A DNA stretch of 29,914 nucleotides from NCBI GenBank assembly GCA_051453625.1, contig JBOZIK010000001.1, positions 213,289,376-213,319,289 on the forward strand, read 5' to 3'. Of the stretch, positions 1 through 10,599 are shown piece by piece (within the stretch, counting starts at the first letter, position 1; each line of letters opens with the position of its first letter). The translations under genes were made by a program, and so were the position numbers. Below the pieces are notes generated by a model. The model was given only the letters and a program-made list of their open reading frames with translations. It was not told where the DNA came from and ran no database searches. The stretch is from Welwitschia mirabilis. Its lineage: Eukaryota; Gnetophyta; Gnetopsida; Welwitschiales.

Positions 1-475
1 AGGTCCCTTAGAAAATGAAACTTCACATCTATGTGCTTGCTTCTTCCATGTAGAATAGGATTTTTAGAGAGTTTAATAATAGAAATATTAATACAATAAA
101 TTGTAGTAGCTCCCTCTTACTTGAAATGCAGCTCCTTAAGTATTTCCTTAGCTAAATTGTTTGATAAGCATAGGTTGTCACAGCTACAAACTTTGCTTTG
201 GTTGTTCACAAAGTAACAATTTCTTTCATTTTTAAAGATCATGAAATAGCTTCCAAACTAAGCATAAAAACATATCCTAAAGTGATTTTTCTATCGTCTT
301 GATCTCTAGCATAATCACTATCTGTAAAGCCAAATAAATCTAACTTTACAGCTTTCTTGTATAACAGCTCATAACTAGTAGTCCCTTGCAAATATCTAAA
401 GATTATTTTTGTAACTAAGAGATGAATCTCTTTTTGACACTTCATGAATATACTTATGAGACTTACAACATGCAT
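1..475 (-). pseudogene. Copia A RNase H remnant, truncated by window edge
   Basis: An open segment at 239-475 contains HLLVTKIIFRYLQGTTSYEL, then DLFGFTDSDYARDQDDRKIT and GYVFML: the end of RT and the start of the Copia RNase H, including the TDSDYA motif with its conserved aspartate. Downstream the frame continues with IVTL, a stop, TTKAKFVAVT (normally TTEAEF), and near the window start KLSKNPILHGRSKHIDVKFH, the standard C-terminal motif. RNase H would remove the RNA template. About one further short stretch of protein is expected beyond base 1. In-frame TAA and TGA stops mark decay. Confidence 0.9.
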
Positions 476-559
476 TATGTCAGATCAAACTCCCTACAAT
501 TTGCTTGTAAAGCATGTTGTCAATCTTCGTTCTTTTAGGATTTCAAACAAGTTTAAAAT

Positions 560-1514
560 CCACTTCAATAGGTGTGCTAATAGAATTACAATTTTTTATT
601 TGAAACTTATCCAAAATTTCTTGTGCACACTTCCTTTGAAAAATAAAAATTATAACTACAAATTACACCACTTTAATGCCTAAAAAATAATACATCTTTT
701 CAAGATCAGACATATCAAATTCAACCATCATAGATTTTTTAAAGTTTTCAAACATTGTACTATCATTTCTAATATAAATAATATTGTTTAAATATAAGCA
801 AACAATGAGCAATTTTCCTCAATTTCCAATTTTTATAAAAAATTTATGCTCATATGGACATTTTTTAAATCCCTCCTTAGAAAAATATGCATTTATGTGA
901 CTATACCAAGCATGTAAAGCTTGTTTTAGCCCATATAATGCCTTTTTTAGTTTATAAATCTTATTTTCATTTCCAAACTTTACATAACTAGGAGGTTAGT
1001 TGATAAATACCTCTTCCTAAAGGTCACCATGCAAGAATGTCAATTTCATATCTACTTGAAAGATAGGTCATGAGTGTTGTTCTACCAATGCAATCACTAG
1101 TCTGCTCATATCATTTCTTGTAATAGGGGCAAATAATTCCCTATAATCCACCTTCGACTCTTCCTTATAACCCTTAGATAATAAACACACTTTGTACTTA
1201 TCAACTTCTTCATTCTCCTTTAAGTTCATCTTGTACATCCACTTGATACTAATTGTCATGTTCCCTTTTTAAAGATCAATCAACTTCCATGTGTAGTTTC
1301 ATTTAATGGCTCCAATTTCTTCATCCATTACCTTTTGCCATCTTGATTCTTTAATAGATTCTTCAAAAAATATAGGATCACAATTAGAAAATGGAGGAAA
1401 ATGTGTAAGTGGGTCCTTAGATTGATCAATTCCAGTTACCTCATAATCGGTCATCCATGTAGGTCTTCTTCTAATATGTTGAGGTCGTCCTTCATTTTTT
1501 GCCTTTGTTGTCAA
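560..1514 (-). pseudogene. Copia A reverse transcriptase remnant (YVDD changed to YLNN)
   Basis: At 1299-1514 lies the linker typical of plant Copia RT: RRPTWMTDYEVTGID, then FSNCDPIFFEESIKES and DEEIGAI. At 1068-1259 the fingers/palm segment reads KWMYKMNLKENEEVDKYK, LLSKGYKEE, VDYRELFAPI and RLVIALVEQ. The catalytic YVDD box is at 783-794 and reads YLNN, both aspartates having become asparagine (GAT to AAC/AAT). It is followed by FENFKKSM, EFDMSDLEKMYYFLGI. Reverse transcriptase would copy element RNA to cDNA; loss of both Asp abolishes this. There are frame changes between the segments. Confidence 0.9.
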
Positions 1515-1599
1515 GCTTGGAATATATATTGAACTATGTGGTGGAATTTGTTAATATTTTGTTATTGGTTGCTATCTTTCCTCTTTATTAAGTCCATCA

Positions 1600-2540
1600 A
1601 AGGTGATAGGTAGTTGTTGTTCAATGACTTTTTTGTTTCATGGTTAAAAACTTTCTTCATTAAAAACTACATCATAACCAATAACAGTTTTATTAGTGAT
1701 AGGACTGTAAAGCTTATAAGATTTTGATTGATTGTTAACACTAAGAAAAATGCATTTTGATCCCTTGTCATTTAGGTTTTTCTTCTTTGATCTAGAATAG
1801 AAGCATAGAAAATACAATCAAAGATTCTAAATTGATCTATGATCAATTTTCATCTACTCCATGATTCCTCTAGTGTTATATTTTGAACAGTAAGTGTAGA
1901 ACTTCTATTCAAAATATGAATGCTCCAATTGACTTCTCCAAGCTAGAAAGTTTTTGAAATATTGCTCATCATCGGAAGGCTTTATATCATATTTAAAATA
2001 GTGTAATTTATTGGCTTATAAACTCTATTATGTTAAGGTGTAAGCTGCTATATGTTGCCTCCTGATCCCTTGGTTTTTTTTAAAAAAAAAAAAATTGAAT
2101 TCTTTTGAGATATATTATTCACCAAATTCCATATAAAGTACTCTGATTGGGCTGTCCATTTATTTCTCAAGCAATACTTTATAGTTTTTAAAAGCTTTAA
2201 AAGCTTTGGATTTTCCTGGCAAATAATATGTCCATGTTTTGTTACAAAAATCATTAATCAAAGTAATTATATATCTTTTATCTTCATTTGAGAATAGATT
2301 TATAGGATTACAAAGGTTGGAATGCACCAATTCTAATGTGTTCCTTTCTCTTCATAAATTTTCTTATGGAAAGTGATTACAGTGTTATTTGCTAATAACA
2401 CATTCTTCGCAAAATTGAGATGGAGTAGGAATTTGAGGAAGGCCAATCACCATGTAATATTGTTATTGAGTCTTTAATCCACTAAAGCTCAGGTGATCAT
2501 AGCAAAAATGCCATAGCCATGCCGTATTCTTTAATTTTAA
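1600..2540 (-). pseudogene. Copia A pre-integrase and integrase core remnant
   Basis: At about 2380-2510 the minus strand reads LWHFCYDHLSFSGL, followed by IGLPQIP and CEEC: the His-His-Cys-Cys zinc region preceding the Copia integrase core. Downstream come RYIITLINDF and NKTWTYYL, then KSKAFKAFKNYK and, near 2110-2140, GEYISKEF where the family has a GGEF-type motif. This is an RNase-H-fold integrase that would insert the cDNA. The acidic catalytic positions are hard to find or substituted. A T/A homopolymer near 2070-2092 coincides with a frame change. Toward 1620-1900 only patches remain. It is clearly dead. Confidence 0.85.
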
Positions 2541-2639
2541 TAAGATGAATGAATGAGAAGTTATAAAGATAATGCAGGAATATGTGATTCAGAGTCATGT
2601 TAACTTAAGTAATTAAGCCTAACCTTACATCTTGATTTT

Positions 2640-2960
2640 GACATACTTCATTCTTAATAGAAACCTCTTATCCCTTCTCTTGTAGGTAACAACTACTAAG
2701 CAGGTTGGTCTTTAAATCTAGAATAAAAAGAACATTAGAGATAATGTGAATAGAGTTTTCCTTGGTTTGGAGAGTAACCCTTCCTTTTCCTATAACATAT
2801 ACTATGGAATTATCACCAAACTTGATAGTATTACAAAATGATTCGTCTAGGTTAAAGAATGCCTTTTTATTTTTGCACATGTAACTGTTGTAGCTAGTAT
2901 CTAAATACTACATGTTTTATTGAATTTCTTCATTCATGTGATACGCCATAAAAAGAGATA
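2640..2960 (-). pseudogene. Copia A aspartic protease remnant
   Basis: This would be the protease that cleaves the Gag-Pol polyprotein. The active-site strand reads YLDTS with the Asp codon at 2899-2901; the family has D-T/S-G, so the Gly is now Ser (GGC to AGC fits G-to-A). The normally following S/N-x-H-M segment reads NSYMC. After that a 70-residue open segment (2668-2880) contains KFGDNS, IGKGRVT, ISNVLF and DLKTNLLS, the typical flap and C-terminal part. It leads into the pre-integrase region. The missing Gly and a stop just before YLDT make it non-functional. Confidence 0.87.
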
Positions 2961-2989
2961 CTTTTTCTTCTTCTTTTACAAAATTAGTT

Positions 2990-3911
2990 CTTTTTCCACT
3001 TTGCCTAACTAAATTACATCGACATTCTGATTTATAATGACCCTACCTATGACATTGGTAGATTCAACATTGGACTTGTCTGCTAACTTTGGCCTTTGAG
3101 TTGTTGCATTATGGCCTTCTTGTCCTCTTGATCTTCCATAAAATTGATTTTATTAGTGTTGGTGATGTTGTTATTAGTTACCATGATCATTGCTTCCTTT
3201 GCCTTTACCTCTACATGTTCCTCTGCCTTATCCTCTATCTTTGTTTAGTGTCAATTAATTTTCTATTGAGGCCTTAAGTGCTTGCTTCTTTTTCTTTTGC
3301 TAGTTAATTTTTATTCATGAATCAACAAAAAACTCTGCAACTCATTACTTAAGAGTGTGTCAATATTTCTTGATTATTATATAGAGCATACAACAAAATT
3401 AAATTTTGATGTTATTAATCAAAGAATCTTCTCAATAATGGTGATGTCCTCCATTCTTTCTTCATGGATCCTCATCTTGTTGGTTATCATCATTGTTTTT
3501 GAGAAGAAATATATAACTGACTTGTTTGACTTCATGCATAAATTTTCAAATTTGGTTCAATGTCCTTGAAGTTGCATTTGCTTCATCCCTATATTTACTT
3601 AATTCTTCTCTTTCATAGAGTTCCAAATATACTTGGAGGTATCTTTGCTAAGAGTTATCTCTAAGGTTGGTTGCTTGATTAATGGCTTGAAAAAGATTGT
3701 TCTTAGCCTTAAGGTCCTTTAGCTTCAATGCTTTTGACTCCATTTTCTATGTCTCTGACAACATTACTCTAGTTTTTGGCTCTACTACTCTAGGTTTAAC
3801 AACTTTCCAATACTTCTTGGATCTCAAGAAGTTCTTCATCAGCATGCTTCAATGATCATAGTGACCATCAAAGCAGGGAAATGTTACTTATACAAAGTTG
3901 TAATTTGCCAT
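2990..3911 (-). pseudogene. Copia A gag (DUF4219/UBN2-type capsid plus zinc knuckle), broken
   Basis: The start is the ATG at 3909-3911, about 97 bp after the LTR. The readable beginning is MANYNFV, then a stop, then FDGHYDH, matching the start of UBN2-type Copia Gag proteins that coat retrotransposon RNA. Further on, KLKDLKAKNNLFQAI and NKMRIHEERMED are well-kept capsid motifs. An Arg/Gly-rich linker (about 3180-3245) precedes a CCHC zinc knuckle (3022-3069): the second Cys, His and last Cys keep x4/x4 spacing, but the first two Cys are four residues apart instead of two, and two stops lie inside. Numerous in-frame stops (TAG, TGA, TAA) show decay. The family call is secure; the end is approximate. 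Confidence 0.88.
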
Positions 3912-3994
3912 AATGATTTTATTACTACTACAAAAAGAGTTGAAAAAAAAGAACTATTATTTTTTTATGTATCATGTATTTTCTTTTTATTTTA

Positions 3995-4006
3995 GCTCTA
4001 ATACCA
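3995..4006 (-). other. Primer-binding site for initiator tRNA-Met
   Basis: The minus strand reads TGGTATTAGAGC. The plant Copia consensus complementary to the 3' end of initiator tRNA-Met is TGGTATCAGAGC, so there is one C-to-T mismatch. It begins 2 bp after the LTR end at 4009, the expected place for minus-strand cDNA priming. Confidence 0.88.
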
Positions 4007-4119
4007 AATGTTGAAAATAAAAGAGCAAAAATCTAAATAGAAATTTAATGCTGCAAGTGTAGTTCCATGAAGGGAGTCATGCGAAGGAAGAGATATTTTA
4101 GTTGATGTAATTAAAAACC

Positions 4120-4127
4120 TTATATAG
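4120..4127 (-). promoter_or_regulatory. Probable TATA box of the LTR promoter
   Basis: The minus strand reads TATATAAG, about 16 bp downstream of the last U3 repeat and about 110 bp before the LTR 3' end. This spacing fits a start site in the LTR and a short R-U5. No transcript evidence is available. Confidence 0.6.
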
Positions 4128-4142
4128 GAATATAAAGAAAAT

Positions 4143-4294
4143 AATAGTTTTAGTTTTTTTAGTAACAAATCCACTAACTCCACTAACTTAATAACTATTT
4201 TTTTTCTTTTTAATAACTAATCCATTAACTCTACTAATTCAATAATAGTTTTTCTTCTTTTTAGTAACTGACCCACTAACTTTACTAACTCAAT
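4143..4294 (-). repeat. Three tandem ~50-bp repeats in the LTR U3 region
   Basis: Three imperfect copies follow one another: 4143-4192 (50 bp), 4193-4243 (51 bp) and 4244-4294 (51 bp). On the plus strand each has a T-rich block, then AGTAAC or ATAAC, then CCACTAAC or CCATTAAC, then ACTAAC/ACTAATT and a CAAT or TAAT end. They lie directly upstream of the TATA box in transcription direction. In the tobacco Copia elements Tnt1 and Tto1, tandem U3 repeats are transcriptional enhancers. That role here is inference. Confidence 0.85.
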
Positions 4295-4363
4295 AACCCT
4301 TTTATATCTTTGATTTTCATATCAACATTAAATTGTTATCATTATGAAAAGAAAATTCCAACA

Positions 4364-7300
4364 CCATTCCTAATTAAATTTCTTATTTCTCTTATAGTTT
4401 CCCACTCTTCTTTTAACTACTTTACAAATTCAAGCCTTTACATTATTTTGAATATACAACTAAGACCATTATTAATTGATCATTAATGTACATGTATTGA
4501 AATTATTCTCTGATTGTCATTTATCATGCACACTCTTCAAATCCTTAATAAAAAAGAAATATCTTCTTTAATTTGTTTTTCAATATGTAAGACATTTATT
4601 AATAATTAACATCGAGTACTTCCACAATGGCATTCATTCTATCATACTCATGACACTGGCATTGTTTGCATTAGTGTAATGTCTAATGTGGAGGTTGATC
4701 ATAACATCCTCAACTCTATGCATGCATAGTATAAGATACAATGCCATAGAAAGTTAGAATCTTGCAAATGAAAAGATTATTATACTTTTATAATTTATCA
4801 AATGAAATAATAGTAGCACCTTTTTCAGTAGTTATAAAAGTTAGAGCTTATGAAGTATAATTACAAGCATCCATGTATAAGATTTATTTGATGTAGATTC
4901 TTGATCTCTTTAAGTCCACTAGCCAATATCTTAATCTCTTTTTAAAATTTCTACTCAAGAGTTAAAATACATGTGAACTATAGATCTCTCATTCTATGAA
5001 TTCAACTATGTAGATACTCTATAATATCTACTGAATCTTGACATTGGTTTCTGATGCAACTTCTTTACTAAGTACCACTAAAGAAAATTTCTTAGTAATT
5101 AATAGATGGGAAACTAGTTGTGATATGAAGAGTTTTTGTGATTTTATAAAGGTTGTTAGACTTACAGAACCTTGGGTCATCACTTTAGTCACACACATTC
5201 TTTTCTTAGCCTTTCTTATGAATTCCATGGAATCTTATATGTGAATGCCTGCCATTATTGTTTCATATTAATCACTATCAAAATCTTGGAAAATAAGATG
5301 TTTCTTGGGATAAGAAGTATAATTTCTGAAATGTATTCATCATTTGGTAGACTATAGAATAGGAACCACTTTCTCTGTCCATTTCATAGATTTGCAAGAG
5401 CAAAGCACATCTTCAAGGAAATTGTAATTAGAAAATAGGGTTCAAGGATCCATTCCTATGACAATTTTCTCTTTCTAGTGTAAAGAGTTCTCTATTATGC
5501 TTCTTTGAATAATTAAATATATATATTTAAATGCTACATCCTAAACACTTGTATTTCCATCGATTTTCTCGCATTCCTGGAAGCTTCCTGTTTCCATGAC
5601 TTTTCATGATTGTAATTACTAGATGACATCTAAAGAAGAAGATTAAGCATACTTCTAGTGAAATTTGAAATAAATAGAAGAGAATCCCATTTAAATCCTA
5701 GCCTTAGTCTAACATTGTAGTTAAATAAATACATAGAAAGTATATGAAATGATAATTTTGGTGAAATTATAAACTATTTAATAATGGTAATGAGCAAATA
5801 CCAAAATGAGATATGTTTATTTTAAGTTGTTGATATTCTAAGAACTAGCCTTTAAACAATAGATTTTCAAATCTAACATATAACGTCTATAATTAAATGT
5901 TCACTAATGACAAATCCTAATGGAATTCCTCTAATAGTGAATCTAAATGAATTACTCAAATAAGAGAATATAAGCTTAAATTTTTTTAAAACTTTTAAAA
6001 CTTCAGAGGAACATCTATAATACACACTTAAATTTGATTTTTTGAAACATAACCAACTTCAACATTGAATGATCTAATATTAGCTTCAAAATATGGATAA
6101 TTAAAGGAGTTTCTTTCCCCAACATCATAAGCATAATACACTAAATGTAGGCCCTGAATTTTTTTTCTTAATAAATTAACATCACTATGAATTTCATACT
6201 ATTGCATTATTTATGTTTTTGCTAATACTTAATTACACATTCTCCAATATAAGTATGCATAACTAGCTTAAGTCTTGATGATGAAAAACAAAAAAATACA
6301 CAAGTAAGAGTTAATAACTTATAGTGACAAATAAACAATGGTAAGTAGTAAAATATAAAGTTTCATCTAAGAAAGGTTTTATTTCTTAGTATTTATTTTG
6401 AAGTTTTATCTTGTTAGTTTTGGCTGCAAATGAAGTAGGAGTTTTATCTAGTTAGACATTCCCATGTCACTTATTTTAAGAATTATTTTCAGAGTCATCC
6501 TTAAACTTCTACTCATTTTGGACTTTGTTTACATAGAGTAGCACTGGCTATGTCTATTATAGCATCTAACATTATAATGGGTATATAAGCATGCTCTTCT
6601 AAATTCAAAAAAATAGGTAGTGCTATGTGAAAAATATGTGTTATCAAAATACCAGATGTTAAGATTAGAGCATTGCATTAAGGAAATAGAAACGTTGATA
6701 GGCTTTTTTTATAATTTTTATTAGAATCTATTATTTATTGAAAATTTTAAAACTAAAAAATATTTGTAAACTTTTAATATTTATAATTATATTTTTTGAG
6801 AGATTACATAGTATAGAATACCACCTATTTCTTGAATTAGGCTTCCTGAGTATTCACTACCTTAATCTTCATATTGTTTTTCCTGGGCTTCAATATTGAA
6901 CTTTTTAAACTATTCCCTTAATCCTTAGTTCATGTCAAGAATTCAATTTAGTGATGGCCATATCCATAAAATATATAAGTGCAAAGGTTAGAATTAAACC
7001 ATTCTAAATAAATGATTACTTAATCATAAAATCTTTTATTAAAAAGGAATAGTTGATTTTTATCAAAGGAGACATTCTTAGGATTAAAAAACTATGGGAA
7101 AGAAGATGATGTGCTTTTTATTATTATACAATTATCTATGTGGATGAATATTAGTTATACCTTAAGCTCATAAGGATTTGCTTCTTTAGGATAGAATCAA
7201 TTTAGATTGACATGAATTTTTAACTTTAATGGATTATGACAAGTCAAATTTCATATATTACACATTACAAGATTTGTATTCACAAGATTTATCTGCATTT

Positions 7301-8987
7301 GTGAGATTTATCCCTTTGGAGATTGGGATTATTGCCTATATGTTATTGTTTAATTTAATTTTAAAAATAAAAGCATTTAGATTGGAATAAGTGTTTGGAA
7401 TTTAGATTTTAAAACTTTTTTCTTTTTTCTCTTATATTGATTACTTTTATTTCTAGTTTTATGAATCTCTTAGTTTGTCTACTCATAATGTCTAATTTAA
7501 AATATTAAATTATGTTTTTTTTTATTATATAGTTTTATGCTGCTTCTCTTTTTTTTCCTTGTTTTCTATTTTGTCAAAAGTATTTTACTTATTAAGATGG
7601 AGTTATTACATAATTTTAGCTATTACATATTTTTCGTATTACTCTAAAAAGAATTGAGTCTTACATTTTGTTAGAAGTTCTATTTAACTTACTTCCTAGC
7701 TTTTAAACCATGTAAATTAAATTAACATCTTACAACGCCTTTCATCCAAATGGAGGTAAAATGAATATTTAGGCATCATGAATATTAAAGAGGTTTGTCC
7801 TAAAGTTTTAGCATTAATATTTATAGTTTTATTATGGAGTTTTAATTCATGCCCAAAACCTATTTCTTCCATTTATTTCCTTAGGCTAAGCTTATAATTG
7901 TGGCCTTATGTTACAAATTTTATCCTTAACTTGTTTGTACTTTGAAGTGGAAATTTAACTAGGTTATACAAGAAAAGTGCTAGAGAAGAATTGGATGAAG
8001 CACACTATAAAAGAGTGTAGAGCAAAAGAGACTTACAATTTAGGAGATTAGACTTGAATAATTTATACATAACATCTTAAAAGAATGAGTGTCATGATTT
8101 GAAAAGAGAGATTATTGTGTTAAAATATTTGATTTTACAATTTTGGATTTAATAGGCCAAGCTTATTTTGGTTTTTGGTCAGAGCAAGGAGGTTGTTGAT
8201 ATATTTTGACCTTCAATCATTTGTAAGTATATTCAACTATATTCTTAGAAATTCCTTACAAAATCAATTATGTGATCTTTATCCAACCTCTCATAAAGAT
8301 ATGATAGTCCATAAAGTATTCCAAAATCTAGTAAACATTATGGCCTTAGAAAATGGAAAAGATTAAAAGTTTATGTATAGTAAAAGAGTTTTGTAAATTA
8401 TTAAGTTAATATATATATTAAATTCAACTTTTATAACATATGCCATGAATTCAAAGTAAAGGGTAAAGGAAGAAGAGAATTTATAGAAGCTTCGAGACAT
8501 AAGAGAGGATTGTTTTTATCATGATGATTAAGATTTTTGATTAGTAAGGCTAAATACAACATTTCAACTTATTCAATAATTTATATAGTATTAAAGGAAG
8601 ATAAATTCAACTATGTAAGTATAACGATTAGGTTAGATATAAAGAGAAGCTACTTAAAAATATAAAATAGATGTATTGTAGCTCAAGTTTAGAGGATGAA
8701 AACTCTTAATGAATGGAGTAGTATCATGTTGAAACTTTTAAGGTTTAATAACGTAGCTTAAAAATTTAATAAAAATAAATCTTGTTATTATAGGCTCCAC
8801 AATCTAAAATAGTTATTATACTTATTATTACTATCATTTAAATATAGTTATATTGTGAAAACATTATGCTACAAATTTTTATTTTAAAGTTCTTTCATTT
8901 GCAATAGCCATAATGTTATTTTTATTTAATTTCTTGGTTATTAATCATAATTTTTGTGGCTACAATAGTGGTCAAAGTTATGGTTAT
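4364..8987. other. AT-rich intergenic DNA, nothing recognised
   Basis: I read both strands and found no protein family, RNA gene or clear repeat boundary. Open stretches of 60-70 codons exist (for example 5028-5357 in several overlapping frames and 8175-8366) but none resembles a known protein and overlapping antisense frames argue for chance. A 48-codon open stretch on the minus strand at about 6008-6153 is likewise unassigned. The base composition resembles the TE-derived flanks, so this may be older, unrecognisable transposon DNA. Confidence 0.5.
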
Positions 8988-9031
8988 GTTAGTGGATAAG
9001 TTAGTGGTTTCATTATTTTCCTTATATAAAA
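8988..9031 (+). promoter_or_regulatory. LTR-promoter-like patch resembling element A U3
   Basis: The plus strand has GTTAGTGG twice (8988-8995 and 9000-9007), then an ATTATTTTCCTTATATAAAA stretch with a TATA box at about 9023-9030. Element A's LTR, read in its own direction, has GTTAGTGG copies followed by ATTATTTTC and TATATAAGG. The order and spacing are similar, but I find no TG/CA ends or PBS here. It may be a diverged LTR fragment on the opposite strand, or chance. Confidence 0.3.
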
Positions 9032-9166
9032 CTTATACTTTTCCTTTATTTAGACATGGAAATTAAATTTATAAGCTGGTTTATTTTTATTCTTAATTTT
9101 AATCAATTCATTATTATTTATTAGGGTAAAATATTATTCACCTAGTTATCTAGTAATGTAAGGAAA

Positions 9167-9306
9167 CCCCCACTACTTCCACCACCTTCATCACTTCTAC
9201 CACTTGCACCACTTCCACCACCTTTATCACTTCTATCACCTACACCACTTCCATCACATACATCACCTACACCACTTCCACCACATCCACCACCTTTCAC
9301 CACCTC
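9167..9306 (+). repeat. CCA-rich minisatellite (CACTTCCACCAC-like units)
   Basis: About 140 bp of imperfect 9-12-bp units built on CACTTCCACCAC, CATCAC and TACACC. It is by far the most C-rich stretch of the window on the plus strand. One frame reads through it as Pro/Leu/Ser-rich sequence from about 9150 to 9365, but there is no start codon and no recognisable flanking domain. I treat it as a simple repeat, not an exon. A relic of a proline-rich (extensin-like) coding region cannot be excluded. Confidence 0.8.
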
Positions 9307-9751
9307 CTTTATGATAGTATCTCTTTATGTTCTCATGTCTTTTCAACTCCTTCATACTTTGCTATAATTATGACCTTTCTTCCTTCTTATTTTATATCTT
9401 GAGAAAGCTTTTTCTACTAAATTTAGCTACTTTAATTTTGGATCTTGGAAAAGCCATGGAGCCTTGGAAATTTGGATATATAAAAGTTTTCAAATCCTCA
9501 TATTGATTTTAGTATGATCTATGATTTAAGTTTTGTATGGTTCTTTGATTATTTCTTGCATTTTCTTCAATTTTTTCATGCTTGCATTAATTAAAATATT
9601 GTTTATTATTTTATACATTATTAAAGTTTGTAAATTCTATTTGTAAATCATACACCATGCATCATGATTTATTTAGGATTCTTTCATCATAACCCCTTAC
9701 TTATATGATTTAAGATTATGAACTTTTATTGACTTGTATTAATATATTTTA
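9307..9751. other. AT-rich spacer, nothing recognised
   Basis: No coding or structural signal. A TATA-like string ATATATAAAAG occurs near 9476-9486, but nothing downstream supports a transcription unit. Confidence 0.4.
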
Positions 9752-9940
9752 GATTACTAAAAACTTCCTCCATAGAGTAAAGGAAGTAGATAACACCCTC
9801 TTGATGTGTTGGATTATAATAAATTACCTATAGAGAGTAAAGAAATTAGATGAGGCTCCTTTGGATATATGCATGTAGGTTACTATAAATTACCTCTAGA
9901 GAATATATGGAGCAAATGAATCCCCTCTAGATGATTACAA
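9752..9940. repeat. Three-copy imperfect tandem repeat, 60-67 bp unit
   Basis: Copies are 9752-9811, 9812-9878 and 9879-9940. Each starts GATTA or GTTAC, followed by TANNAAANTTNCCT, CTATAGAG or CTCTAGAG, then GTAAAGGAAGTAGATNA or a variant and a CCCTCT/CTCCTT block. The copies differ at many positions, so the array is old. No coding capacity is evident. Confidence 0.75.
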
Positions 9941-10599
9941 CCAAATAAATTAAAAATATTGTTTTGATCATATCTTAGAATGCACTTTGAATTATTAATA
10001 GTATGTCTTAGATTTCTTAGCATTACTTTCTTGTTTTATTTTGGTCACATATTAATTTATTTAAGAATCCCATCTTTCCCTTACAATCCATTATCTAAAC
10101 CTTGCCATGAACCAGACTGGGAACTATGAAGGTTATAGTTCTAATACCATTCTTGCATGTGTAGAACTTACTACAAAGAAGACCTTGGAATAAGCAATTT
10201 ATTGTAGTTTAGATTGAATGCTATTTTCATTTTGGATGTTTAGATGCATGAAGATAAGGGACTTGGATATTCCAAGAAATTTTTATTAATTTTGTGAACA
10301 AAAATTTGTACTTAGATTTATGTTCAATGATATGTATATACTTTTGTAATTATCTTTTCTCTCTTGAAAGATTTTAAATGTTTAATTATTCATAATGAAA
10401 GAGATATCTCTACAAATTGTGCTATTTCTATGCTTGAATTTGGTCATAAATTATTATTATCAATTACAGTTAGATAATTTCTTTAATATCTAATTAGAAT
10501 GTTTTAAAAGTATAAATTCATTTATTCATTACTTACTTGAAGAACTAATACTTAACTTAGGAGGATATTTAGGTTAAAAATTCATACATTACCTCTTAG
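9941..10599. other. Spacer with one PBS-like motif
   Basis: No gene recognised. The minus strand at 10138-10149 reads TGGTATTAGAAC, two mismatches from the tRNA-Met PBS consensus, but I cannot find a matching LTR edge with TG/CA ends. The rest is AT-rich and featureless. Confidence 0.35.

Larger units (their letters stand above)
1..4363 (-). mobile_element. Copia element A, degenerate LTR retrotransposon, 3' end cut by window edge
   Basis: Reading leftward on the minus strand the order is LTR, PBS, gag with a zinc knuckle, protease, pre-integrase and integrase, reverse transcriptase, RNase H. This is the Ty1/Copia order, with integrase before RT. The coding part carries many stops and several frameshifts, so it is not autonomous. 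The RNase H frame is still readable at base 1, so the element continues to the left. Its polypurine tract and 3' LTR are outside the window, so LTR-LTR divergence (age) and target-site duplication cannot be measured here. The five bases right of the LTR (4364-4368, ccatt) are the candidate duplication to compare. Direct sequence evidence is strong for the family; the lineage within Copia is not assigned. Confidence 0.93.
4009..4363 (-). repeat. 5' LTR of Copia element A (355 bp)
   Basis: The boundaries are set by the canonical TG...CA ends: plus-strand TGTTG at 4009 and CAACA ending at 4363, a perfect 5-bp terminal inverted repeat. The inner edge lies 2 bp from the primer-binding site, as in a real LTR-PBS junction. 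A short LTR is usual for plant Copia. It contains three tandem 50-51-bp repeats in the upstream (U3) part and a TATA box near the middle. No second copy occurs in the window. Confidence 0.9.

Noticed and set aside
5028-5357. Overlapping 61-68-codon open frames on both strands
   Set aside because: No recognisable family, frames overlap in antisense, and such lengths are expected by chance in a 30-kb six-frame read.
6008-6153. 48-codon minus-strand open stretch with complex amino-acid composition
   Set aside because: No start codon context, no family recognised, and too short to stand alone.
8175-8366. 63-codon open frame starting ATG on plus strand
   Set aside because: No motif, no neighbouring exon, AT-driven composition.
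10138-10149. PBS of a third Copia element
   Set aside because: Two mismatches and no LTR end or gag start beside it; listed only as a PBS-like motif.
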